64,000 nt of DNA from Pseudomonadota bacterium (GTDB taxonomy: Bacteria; Desulfobacterota; Binatia; Binatales; Binataceae). This document shows, in pieces, positions 35,644-44,182 of this stretch. Where the stretch lies: NCBI GenBank assembly GCA_021325025.1, contig JAJPHZ010000020.1, positions 62,001 through 126,000 of the forward strand, given 5' to 3'. Numbering within the stretch: the first letter of the stretch is position 1; every line of letters starts with the position of its first letter. Below the pieces are notes generated by a model that worked only from the letters and a program-made list of their open reading frames with translations, was not told the DNA's origin and searched no databases. A program made the position numbers and the translations under genes.

Positions 35644-35903
35644 GGTGCGGATTGATGCCTGCCTCGCATCGACCCTCTGAATTAACGAGCGCTGCAAAAA
35701 CGCGCAAGCTTTTGCGCCATCTCCTGGACGCCTGAGTGCGGCAGGACGCGCTGTCCGAGCCCGCCGCTCGCCAGCGCAAAAGCCTTTGAAAGTTGAAGCA
35801 AGCTGGAATATGCTCGCAGCGCCAAAAACAGTGGCATAGAGCAATCATTCAGTTTGTTTGCGCTCCGCAGCGTCTTGCCGCCCGGCGCGGCGAGGAGGAT
35901 GGC

Positions 35904-36706
35904 ATGAACGGTTTTTCACGCGGCGGTCCTCTGTGCCTGGCCCTGCTCGGGATTGCGCTGGCGGGAGTTTGCAGTGGAGCGTCGGCCCAGACCCTGTCGG
36001 CAGCATCGATCGCCAATGATGTCGGCTCCGACTTCAAATACATGGCCAACAATGGCGCCGAGGACGCGATCGATATCGCCACCGCACCGCTGCATCTGGA
36101 GCAGGCGGGACAACTGCTGCTCTCGCCGAAGTTTTACCTCGTGTTGGGCGGCGCAGGGGCGCTGTGGGGCGGTTCATACACCCTCGACCAAACCATCCGC
36201 AGCCGCCTGCGCAGCATGTCGTCGAGCGATGCCGCGCTGCTTCAAAACGTCAGTTATGGCTCGGTCAGCGCTGCAGCGGCGCTGCTTTACGGCTACGGAT
36301 TGTATGAGGGCGATGCGCGGGCGCGCCAGGATGCGGTCATAGCCACACCGCGTTCTTTGCCGGCGGCAAGTCATTTGTCTCGGGCGATGTAACTCCGATG
36401 TTCGGTCTGGCGGCAGGGGTCAGCGCGTACTTCGGCAACGACTGGCGGGTCGCGGTGCCGGTCTATTCGCTGGCGCTGCTCGACGGCTTCGGCCGTATGG
36501 GCCACGACGCGCACTGGTTTTCCGACGTGATTGGTGCAGCGCTGTTGGGCATCGGTACCACCGAACTGTTTCTGTGGCTCCACAAGCGGCACGAACTCAA
36601 TCCGAAGCGGTTCAAAATTTTTGCCGAAGCGCCGCCGCCCGGCCCCACTGCGCACGGCGCCCGCGACGCGATGCCAGCCGGTCTGGGCGTTAGCTACAAT
36701 TGGTAG
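35904..36706 (+). pseudogene. PAP2-family phosphatase broken by a deletion/frameshift
   Basis: ATG 35904 has a good GAGGAGG before it. The N-terminal part (signal peptide, then SDFKYMANNGAEDAIDIATAP and GYGLYEGDARARQD) is in one frame and stops at 36392. The C-terminal part, GHSHTAFFAGGKSFVSGDVTP through GRMGHDAHWFSDVIGAALLG, reads in another frame from about 36331 to 36706. Intact relatives have roughly 35 residues with the catalytic K-x6-RP motif between these pieces; those are absent. The second and third PAP2 motifs survive. So a deletion with a frameshift near 36330 removed the first active-site motif. Not a functional phosphatase unless the assembly is wrong. Confidence 0.75.
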
Positions 36707-37070
36707 CGACGGCATCCTACCCATGGTCAGGGTCGCTCCGGTTAGCTCATAGCCCTCAGCGGGCCGGTTCGGGTCCGCATCCACCACATCGCAGCCGCTT
36801 GCGTAAAGCCGAGCCTGGAGAGCCAGCGCCCAAAGATCGCGGTGCTTCCTGTGCAAGCACGGCGCCTTTCAGCAATTGTTAACGAAAAGAGCTCTACGTT
36901 ATAAGAGAGGTTTTGGAACTGAAATGGTTTGCATAAGCGAGAAAGCCATTTGACGTATTAATGGTACAACAGATATCTTTGCCAATCTTTTTAGGTTGAA
37001 AGGAGCGAGGACATCGATTAGTGTTAGTTCCCGCTCCGAAAAATCAGGGTGACAGAACCGCAGCAAGAGA
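36707..37070. other. AT-richer intergenic region before the beta-helix genes
   Basis: 364 bases with no gene. The stretch 36870-37010 is clearly more AT-rich than the flanks. A promoter-like pair lies at 36876-36904 (see separate entry). GGAGCG and CGCTCC (about 37002 and 37032) could form a small hairpin. I looked for a known riboswitch fold (c-di-GMP, cobalamin) and found no match. Confidence 0.4.
36876..36904 (+). promoter_or_regulatory. Possible sigma70 promoter for the beta-helix/G8 genes
   Basis: TTGTTA (36876-36881), a 17-base spacer, then TTATAA (36899-36904), in the only AT-rich stretch of the area and about 165 bases before the first gene. Four of six -35 positions match consensus, and the -10 is one shift from TATAAG. 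Untested. Confidence 0.35.
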
Positions 37071-38657
37071 ATGGATTATCTAAATTCCCGATTGCGCAAA
37101 CCGATTGCGGCACTGGCGGCGTTTGTGGCGTTGGTGGCCGCTTCGGCGGGCCATGCCGCTACGATCACAGTTCACACCACGGCCGACCCCGGAGGCGGGA
37201 GCGACTGCAGCCTGCGCTTCGCGATGGCGGCCTCCATCGCCAAGGTGCCGATTGCCGGCTGCCCGGCTGGCAGCGGCGATGACTCAATCGTGTTCGGGCC
37301 GGGCGTGACCGGCACGATTGCGCTGAGCGCCGGCCTGCCCGCGCTGAGCAGCGGTACGCTGGCCATTGTAGGTCCGGGCGGCGCAGCGGGGATCACCATC
37401 GACGGAACCAAGGTGGAAACCGTCTTCAGCGTCAATTCGCGCGGCGCGCTTAGGTTGAGCAAATTGACCGTGGTCAACGCCAACGACACCGCGGTCGCCA
37501 ACGTCGGCGCCGAACTGACGATTGACCAGTGCACATTCTCCCACAACCGGGGCGAGACCACCGGAGGGGGAGCGATTTTTGTCTCGGCCGGTTCGACCAC
37601 TATCACCGCCAGCACGTTTTCGGCCAATTCCTCCACGGTCACCGACACCCTGCTGTTTGGCGGGGGAGCGATCTTCGCCAGGTCGCCGCCGGGTACGCCC
37701 AACACCTTGACGATCACCGCCAGCACCTTCGATCAGAACTCCAGCGACAGCGACGGCGGGGCGATTCTGACCGTCAATAGTGCGGTCACCATTGTCAACA
37801 GCACCTTCGCACGCAACTCGGCGCAAGCCGGGGGCGGTGCGATCTGGGACAGCGGAAGCGAAGTCTTTGTCACCAACAGCACCTTTTCCAAAAATTTGGT
37901 CGGCAGTGGCTTCGGCGGCGCCGTGCACGTTGCCGAAGCCGTCAGCCTGAGCCTCAAGGGCAGCATCCTGGCGGGCAAAGCCGGAGGAAACTGTTTCGGT
38001 GCGATCAGCGATGCCGGCTACAACATCTCCGACGACGGCTCGTGCGGATTCTCAGGCACCAGCCGCAACAATCTCGACCCCAAGCTTGATGCGGCGGGAC
38101 CGGCGAACAACGGTGGCCCGACCCCGACCATCGCGCTGACGGTGGGAAGTCCGGCGGTGGATGCGATTCCAATTGCCTCGTGCACCGATCAGGCATCGCC
38201 GCCCCAGCCCCTGGCGACCGACCAGCGCGGCGCCGGCCGGCCCGATGCGGAGGATGCCGGCAAGCCCGCCTGCGACATCGGCGCCTACGAGCTGATTGAA
38301 TGTGCCGGGGCATTCCCGAGCGTCCCGACCGTGTTCCCACCCAACGGCAAATTCGTTGCCGAAAGCGTCCTGGGCGCGAGCGGCGTGACCATCACGGGGA
38401 TCCTTCAGGACGAGCCGATACGTAAATGTCCCGTCGCCACTGGAGTAGGTACCGGAACCGCGCGGGTGCGGGCCGAACGCGATGACCGGCGCGGCGGGCG
38501 CACCTATCACCTCCGGTTCCGCGCCGCCGCCGCCACCATCGGCGGTACCTGCCTGGGCGAGGTCAAGGTTTGCGTACCGCACGATCGCGCTCACGTTGCA
38601 TGCACCGACGCAGGAGCGCTGTTCGACTCGACTTGCGCCGCGGCAATCCTGCAGTGA
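37071..38657 (+). CDS. Secreted right-handed beta-helix protein (choice-of-anchor Q type)
   Basis: 528 residues with a signal peptide (about 1-30, ending GHAAT). The ATITVHTTADP and DCSLRFAMA openings are those of CSLREA-like/choice-of-anchor-Q proteins. Repeating beta-helix coils follow (for example TIDQCTFSHNRGETTGGGAIF, TITASTFSANSS, TIVNSTFARNSAQAGGGAIW, VFVTNSTFSKNL), then the ISDDGSCGF segment and the SPAVDAIP/CDIGAYEL end of the choice-of-anchor Q domain. The last ~110 residues are a separate, Cys-containing domain. An exported surface or adhesin-like protein; its ligand is unknown. It is followed at 59 bases by another beta-helix protein. Confidence 0.8.
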   Translation: MDYLNSRLRKPIAALAAFVALVAASAGHAATITVHTTADPGGGSDCSLRFAMAASIAKVPIAGCPAGSGDDSIVFGPGVTGTIALSAGLPALSSGTLAIVGPGGAAGITIDGTKVETVFSVNSRGALRLSKLTVVNANDTAVANVGAELTIDQCTFSHNRGETTGGGAIFVSAGSTTITASTFSANSSTVTDTLLFGGGAIFARSPPGTPNTLTITASTFDQNSSDSDGGAILTVNSAVTIVNSTFARNSAQAGGGAIWDSGSEVFVTNSTFSKNLVGSGFGGAVHVAEAVSLSLKGSILAGKAGGNCFGAISDAGYNISDDGSCGFSGTSRNNLDPKLDAAGPANNGGPTPTIALTVGSPAVDAIPIASCTDQASPPQPLATDQRGAGRPDAEDAGKPACDIGAYELIECAGAFPSVPTVFPPNGKFVAESVLGASGVTITGILQDEPIRKCPVATGVGTGTARVRAERDDRRGGRTYHLRFRAAAATIGGTCLGEVKVCVPHDRAHVACTDAGALFDSTCAAAILQ

Positions 38658-38716
38658 TGGCGTATCGGCGCGGTCGCGATGAACTTGGTCCCGACAGTGG
38701 TTTCGGAAGGAGCAAT

Positions 38717-41700
38717 ATGTATCACACTCATTCCCGCATCGTCGTGAAGCTTCTCAACGGACTGACGATCGCCGGCGCCATACTGTTGGCGGCGGCCGGA
38801 GCGGCGGATGCGGCGCGCGCCGGCACCTGCACGGTTAATGGGACCGAAATTGCCAGCGGCAAGTTTCCTCCCGCCGACACCGCGACGCCCGCCGATGTTA
38901 CCGTCACGGGGGGAAAATGTACCGTCAGTTTTGATGCCGCCGGCAAAGGTATTTTCAAGTACCGCAATGTCAATATTTACAACGGCGGCGAACTGGCATT
39001 TGTCGACAATGGAAACCCGATCAATTTCTACGCACTTTCGATCCTGGTCGAAAAGGATGGCGCGCTGACCGCCGGCACTGCCGCCAAGCGCTTCGGTTCG
39101 CTGGGCGGCAAGCTGACCATCCATCTGTGGGGCAGCGCCAGCGACGGTGCGATCACCTGCAAGACCGGCGATAAATGCGGCGTCCCAGACAAGGACCCGA
39201 AAAACCCCAAAGATCCCGACACCATCTGGAGTTCCAACCCGGTTTCCGGAATAAATCCCACCTCGTGCGTAAAAAAGAGCCTCCCCGGCGGCGTGATGGA
39301 TTGCTTTTACGCCTACGAGAGGTTGGACGATACCGATCCCAGTGCCGCCTATTTCGGCCGCAAGGTTCTGGCCGTGTCTTACGGCGGGACCTTGAAGCTG
39401 TTCGGCGAGAAGGGCTCGATTTCCGACATCACAATCAATCCTGCCGATAGCGGCAAGAGCTGGCTGCGCCTGAAGGGCTCGTTGAACAAAGGCGATCAGA
39501 CCCTGACCGTCGACGGCGATGTGGGCGGCGGCCCCAACACGCCCAGCGGCTGGCAGGACAAGGACCACATTGTCGTTACCACGACCGATTTCCTGCCCGA
39601 GCACTCCGAGGAACTGATTATCGACGGCACCCCCACCTTCAATCAGCAAAGCAAGACCACGACCGTCAAATTCAAAAACGCCGACGGAAAGACCACCGGC
39701 GTCCTGTGGCCGCACAACGGCGTAGCCTATCCTTTGAGTCTTCCCGACCGTCTCCACATAAACAGAACATCGGTAGAGACGCGGGCCGCGGTCGCCCTGC
39801 TGACGCGCAGCATAACTATCGTGTCGGACGGCGACACCGCGGGAGCCGACTTTACCGAAAAACCCGGCAACTATTTTGGCGGCGACACCATCGTCCGGCA
39901 GGGCTTCGCCGCCTTCCAGGTGCAGGGCGTGGAGTTTTACCAATTGGGCAAGGGTGGGCTGATAATGCACTACCCCGTCCACTTCCATATGGCGCGCCTG
40001 ACCCCGCAGTCCAAGACGCCCAAGACCGACGGACCACTCACCTATTTGAAGGATTGCTCGATCCACGACTCGATGACGCGCTGGGTGACCGTGCACGGAA
40101 CCCAGGGCGTGACGCTGGCGCGCAACGTGGGTTACATGTCGATCGGTCACGGTTTCTATCTGGAGGACGGCACCGAGACCGACAACAAGCTGTACTCCAA
40201 TATCGGGGTTCTGGCCCGCGCGGCAGTTGACTACCCGGGTAACGCGCGCCAGGTCCCCGGCATATTGACCGCGCGGCCCACCACCCCGCCCGATCCCGAC
40301 CCCAACACCTCGCTGGGGTTCGATGGTTTTCCGTTTTTCTCCGATTCCAACCATCCCTCGGTCTTCTGGATCATGAATGGCTGGAACGATTTCGAGTACA
40401 ACATGGCGGCCGGGGCCGGCACCTGCGGCGCCTGCTATTGGTATGTGCCCGGCGCAGTCAGCGGTCCTTCGCAATACGAGCACTGGTTCGGCTACGCCGG
40501 CGAGCAGCAGAGTCCGGCGGGTTCGACCGCGCGCGCCGGCATCACACCGCTGCAGGAGTTTGTGGGCAACTCGTGCACGTCGGCGATGAATGCGTTTACG
40601 GTCAACAGCAAGACGGCCACCTGCAACGGGGTCGATGTGCGCAACGCGGCGAGCACCGAGTCGGAACTGACGATGCTGGCCTCGGACGGGGCCAAGAAGA
40701 ACTACAAGTTTCCGCTGCCTGCCACTGACACGTACTGGCCGCACGTCAGCGGCGGCAACCGCTACGCAACCCGCTGTCCCGACGCCGACCAGGGCCGGGA
40801 CGATGCCGAATGCACCAGTTTTCCGCGCTGCGACGAGACCAGCCGGGAGAATTGCGACGTAACCGTGCTCGACCGCTTCACCACTTCGTTCAACTGGGCG
40901 GAGAAGAACCTGGCCGCGGTCTGGATGCGTCCCCAGTGGTCGCTGGTCATCAACAGCGCGATCACCGACGTGCTCAACGCCGGGCTCAACTTCGTCACCA
41001 GCGGCGGCTATTCGAAATCCGACGTGCTGACCGGTTTCTGGGCGCTGGCGCGCCAGACCGTATTTGTCGGTACCACGCAGTCGGGCAACCCGCTGGCGGA
41101 CGAATCGGGTCCCTTCAATCCGCTCAAGGGCAGCAGCGGACTGACAGGATTGAAGTGCGCGCCCTTTCCCAACAGCGCGGCCAACAATTCCCTGTATTGC
41201 CTGGCCAAAGCGGAAGGTATCAGCATTCAGCTATCCAACTTCTCCGTCGCGCAGCGGATGTTCAGCATCTATGATGGGCCCGCCTACCAGGATTCCAACG
41301 CCTATCTGAATATCCATCCGACATATCTCACCAGTGACGGCAAGGGGCCCGGCCCAAGCAATACCCTGTGCAAGCCCTCCGACACGGACGGCAATCCATG
41401 CGCCAATTCGGGCTACATGAACGGCTACACCAACGGTGTACGGGCGTATCGGCTGAAGAAAAGCGCCACCGAAACCGTATTGGGCTGCTATCTGCCCAAT
41501 GCCGCGATCGGATGGAAACAGCCCAACGGTTTTTACTACGCACCGGCCTTCCATTCCAACAATCTGTTCTTCGACGGTGTGGATATCCGCCATTTCGTGA
41601 CCGAGCCGCTCTTCAAACTGGGCACCTTCGAGGTCAACCTGCCGCAGCAGAAAACCGAATATTGTTTCTGGGCGCAGCCGCCGCCCGATGGCACCTCGCC

Positions 41701-43045
41701 CGGCGGGTCATTCAACGGCTTTACCGACATCGATCGGGAAACGGTTCTCAATGACGATGACGGTTCGCTGACTGGCCTGACCAGCCAGGTCAACAACCCT
41801 CCGACCAGAAAGACCGAGACGATTTCGGTCAACCAGGAGGATTTCTTCAACGCTCCCGCCGAAACGCTGGAATGCGCCTCCGACGTCGCCGCGAATCCCA
41901 CCGGCGATGCCAAGCTGGCTCCAGCCACCGCCAAAACCAGCCCTTACGAGTACGTCACCACCGCCCTGTTCGCAGAATGCGGGCTTGATGTGCCCGACTC
42001 TGACGCCCCCCTGCGCCTGTGCAACCCACCCAACAAATGGGGCAGCGCGTGCACCAGCACCGACCCCTCGCAGGTTAACACCTGCGCCGGAATCCTGCTT
42101 TATCGCCAGTTCCTGACCGAGAAGGAACTGGCGGAGAAACCCGACCCGCTGGAGCAGGCCAAGCGGATGATGGGACAGAACAGCTTCCAGCGCAGCGGGC
42201 TGACCGTCAACCATGGCAGCTATTACATCGACACCAGCGTGACCGCGGCGAGCGCCCAGAAACAGTTCAAGGGGCCGTTCACCAATGGCTTCAGCCCCAA
42301 CGAGTTCGTCAAGGGCCAGAAATATGAGCTATACTTTCTGTATGCAAAGCCGACCATCAAGCAGACCTACAAGCTCTTTATCGGCAAGGGCCTCAGCGAC
42401 TACGACGTCACCAAGAAGGTGTTGTATGGCCACACCGACATCTCTCACGGCCTGAAGTTCGCCTTTACGCCGGCCACGCGGCAGGGCAATGGCCAGCCGG
42501 TGAACGTGTGGCCGACGGGCTGGGTGAGAAACTACGATTCGAGCACAGGTTATTTGACGCTGGGCGTCGATATGAGCGCCAGGGAGCTCCAGGATGACTT
42601 CGATCTGACCAAGCCCGACTCAAAGCCGCTGGGCAGCGAGCTGTGCCAGCCCTCGACCATGTGTTCGTGGAACAAGGGCACCAATCAATGCCAGTGCAAC
42701 ATCAGCGACAAGAACAATTATCTGTACGATGTCTGTCACGAAAAGACGGCGAAATGCGCGCCCAACTGCAGCATCGACTGCACCAAGACGCCCAACGACC
42801 CGCAGTGCGTGGATGCGATTTGCAGTTGGTCAGTGAAGGATCTGGACTGTCCGCTGGCCGGATGCGAGGCGGTCGAGTTCACCATGCCCGACAACTTCCA
42901 GGCGGATGACGCCGCCGACCATCATCGGCCCGCTCCGGTATCATTCGCCAGCGACCAGACCTACAACTGGAAGGTGCCGTTCAACGCCGAGGACCAGGCG
43001 CTGTCGGGCAAGCAGTGCCACTACGACCAGGCGCAACTGCCGTGA
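38717..43045 (+). CDS. Large secreted G8-domain/beta-helix protein (CEMIP/TMEM2-like architecture)
   Basis: 1442 residues from ATG 38717, with GGAAGGAG before it; a frame back to 38570 overlaps the previous gene. A signal peptide (about 1-33) is followed by a G8-like region (to about 145, LSILVEKDGALTAGT and KLTIHLWG segments). Next come a SWLRLKGSLNKGDQTLTVDG block and an RAAVALLTRSITIVSD block, as in CEMIP/KIAA1199 and TMEM2. A right-handed beta-helix part (MHYPVHFHMARL and GHGFYLEDG) follows. Residues from about 1300 on are Cys-rich (CSWNKGTNQCQC and CHEKTAKCAPNC) and look like a separate module. A polysaccharide-binding or depolymerising role is inference only. Confidence 0.75.
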   Translation: MYHTHSRIVVKLLNGLTIAGAILLAAAGAADAARAGTCTVNGTEIASGKFPPADTATPADVTVTGGKCTVSFDAAGKGIFKYRNVNIYNGGELAFVDNGNPINFYALSILVEKDGALTAGTAAKRFGSLGGKLTIHLWGSASDGAITCKTGDKCGVPDKDPKNPKDPDTIWSSNPVSGINPTSCVKKSLPGGVMDCFYAYERLDDTDPSAAYFGRKVLAVSYGGTLKLFGEKGSISDITINPADSGKSWLRLKGSLNKGDQTLTVDGDVGGGPNTPSGWQDKDHIVVTTTDFLPEHSEELIIDGTPTFNQQSKTTTVKFKNADGKTTGVLWPHNGVAYPLSLPDRLHINRTSVETRAAVALLTRSITIVSDGDTAGADFTEKPGNYFGGDTIVRQGFAAFQVQGVEFYQLGKGGLIMHYPVHFHMARLTPQSKTPKTDGPLTYLKDCSIHDSMTRWVTVHGTQGVTLARNVGYMSIGHGFYLEDGTETDNKLYSNIGVLARAAVDYPGNARQVPGILTARPTTPPDPDPNTSLGFDGFPFFSDSNHPSVFWIMNGWNDFEYNMAAGAGTCGACYWYVPGAVSGPSQYEHWFGYAGEQQSPAGSTARAGITPLQEFVGNSCTSAMNAFTVNSKTATCNGVDVRNAASTESELTMLASDGAKKNYKFPLPATDTYWPHVSGGNRYATRCPDADQGRDDAECTSFPRCDETSRENCDVTVLDRFTTSFNWAEKNLAAVWMRPQWSLVINSAITDVLNAGLNFVTSGGYSKSDVLTGFWALARQTVFVGTTQSGNPLADESGPFNPLKGSSGLTGLKCAPFPNSAANNSLYCLAKAEGISIQLSNFSVAQRMFSIYDGPAYQDSNAYLNIHPTYLTSDGKGPGPSNTLCKPSDTDGNPCANSGYMNGYTNGVRAYRLKKSATETVLGCYLPNAAIGWKQPNGFYYAPAFHSNNLFFDGVDIRHFVTEPLFKLGTFEVNLPQQKTEYCFWAQPPPDGTSPGGSFNGFTDIDRETVLNDDDGSLTGLTSQVNNPPTRKTETISVNQEDFFNAPAETLECASDVAANPTGDAKLAPATAKTSPYEYVTTALFAECGLDVPDSDAPLRLCNPPNKWGSACTSTDPSQVNTCAGILLYRQFLTEKELAEKPDPLEQAKRMMGQNSFQRSGLTVNHGSYYIDTSVTAASAQKQFKGPFTNGFSPNEFVKGQKYELYFLYAKPTIKQTYKLFIGKGLSDYDVTKKVLYGHTDISHGLKFAFTPATRQGNGQPVNVWPTGWVRNYDSSTGYLTLGVDMSARELQDDFDLTKPDSKPLGSELCQPSTMCSWNKGTNQCQCNISDKNNYLYDVCHEKTAKCAPNCSIDCTKTPNDPQCVDAICSWSVKDLDCPLAGCEAVEFTMPDNFQADDAADHHRPAPVSFASDQTYNWKVPFNAEDQALSGKQCHYDQAQLP

Positions 43046-43075
43046 GGGCCGCGCGCCGATTGACGCCACATCTCT

Positions 43076-43114
43076 GACGACGCCCCCGGCCCAAGCGCCG
43101 GGGGCGTCGTCTTT
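43076..43114. terminator. Strong hairpin terminator between convergent genes
   Basis: A perfect 15-bp GC-rich stem (GACGACGCCCCCGGC 43076-43090 and GCCGGGGGCGTCGTC 43097-43111) with a 6-base loop, followed by TTT. It lies between the plus-strand G8 gene (stop 43045) and the minus-strand gmd stop (43116-43114). It probably ends the rightward transcript. On the minus strand no T-tract follows, so use for gmd is uncertain. Confidence 0.8.
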
Positions 43115-44127
43115 CAGCTCTGGGCCTTCAGTTCGCGGTGGGCCAGTTCGAGGTCCGCGTCCACCATCATCGCAACCAGTTCCTTGAAGCCGACCTTGGG
43201 GCGCCAAGCAAGCAGCGTGCGGGCCTTGGTGGCGTCGCCCTGCAGAATATCAACCTCGGCCGGGCGCATCAGGCGCGGGTCGAATTCAACGTGCTTGCGC
43301 CAGTCCAGCCCCAGCCGCTGAAAGGCCAGCTCCAGAAACTCCTGCACCGAGTGGCTTTCGCCGGTGGCGATTACAAAGTCGTCGGGCTCGGGATGCTGGA
43401 GGATGAGCCACATCGCTTCCACGTAATCACCGGCAAAACCCCAGTCGCGTTTGGCGTCCAGATTGCCCAGCGCCAGTTTGTCCTGCAAGCCGACCTTGAT
43501 GCGGGTGGCGCTGCGCGTAATTTTGCGGGTCACGAAGTTTTCGCCCCGGCGCGGCGATTCATGATTGAACAGAATACCGTTGGCGGCGAACATCCCGTAC
43601 GCCTCGCGATAGTTGCGAGTCTGCCAATGGGCGTAGACTTTGGCGCAGGCGTAGGGGCTGCGCGGATGAAACGGGGTGGTTTCGCGCTGCGGCACTTCGG
43701 CCGCCTTGCCGAACATCTCGGAGGACCCGGCCTGGTAAAAGCGTACCTGGCGCCCGGTGCTGCGGCTGTGGTCGCGTACCGCTTCCAGCAACCGCAGCGC
43801 GCCCAGACCGACCACGTCGGCGGTGTACTCGGGCTGGTCGAAGGAGATCCGCACGTGCGACTGGGCCGCCAGATTGTAGACCTCGTCGGGTGCGACCAGC
43901 TCGATGACGCGGCGCAAGCCGGTGCCGTCGCCGAGGTCGCCGTAATGCAGTTGCAGCCCATTGTGGCCGCCGTCAAAGGGCTGGCGCAGATGGTCGATGC
44001 GTCCGGTGGCGAAACTGGACGTGCGCCGCACCATGCCGTGAACGTTGTAGCCCTTGGCCAGCAGGAACTCGGCCAAATAGGAGCCGTCCTGACCCGTAAC
44101 GCCGGTGATCAGCGCAGTTTTAGCCAT
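43114..44127 (-). CDS. gmd: GDP-mannose 4,6-dehydratase
   Basis: 337 residues. The SDR Rossmann motif [20 protein letters not shown] (residues 8-27) opens the extended-SDR fold. The catalytic [10 protein letters not shown] segment has the Tyr-x3-Lys pair, and [14 protein letters not shown] with the later [20 protein letters not shown] are diagnostic for Gmd. It makes GDP-4-keto-6-deoxymannose from GDP-mannose for GDP-fucose, rhamnose-type or perosamine sugars. The neighbouring lptD supports a link to lipopolysaccharide. No GDP-fucose synthase (WcaG) gene is next to it. Confidence 0.95.
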   Translation of the reverse strand: MAKTALITGVTGQDGSYLAEFLLAKGYNVHGMVRRTSSFATGRIDHLRQPFDGGHNGLQLHYGDLGDGTGLRRVIELVAPDEVYNLAAQSHVRISFDQPEYTADVVGLGALRLLEAVRDHSRSTGRQVRFYQAGSSEMFGKAAEVPQRETTPFHPRSPYACAKVYAHWQTRNYREAYGMFAANGILFNHESPRRGENFVTRKITRSATRIKVGLQDKLALGNLDAKRDWGFAGDYVEAMWLILQHPEPDDFVIATGESHSVQEFLELAFQRLGLDWRKHVEFDPRLMRPAEVDILQGDATKARTLLAWRPKVGFKELVAMMVDADLELAHRELKAQS

Positions 44128-44182
44128 AGGTGCTGACCATTAAAGCGGCAAACAGCGCTCAGAACAACCGGCCCCGCACCTG

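Noticed and set aside
36960..37070. Possible c-di-GMP or other riboswitch upstream of the beta-helix gene
   Set aside because: The conserved core sequences of known classes are missing; only a short possible hairpin is present.
38591..40744. 717-codon minus-strand open frame inside the G8 protein gene
   Set aside because: Shadow of the plus-strand gene with signal peptide and beta-helix blocks; no ribosome site or family pattern.
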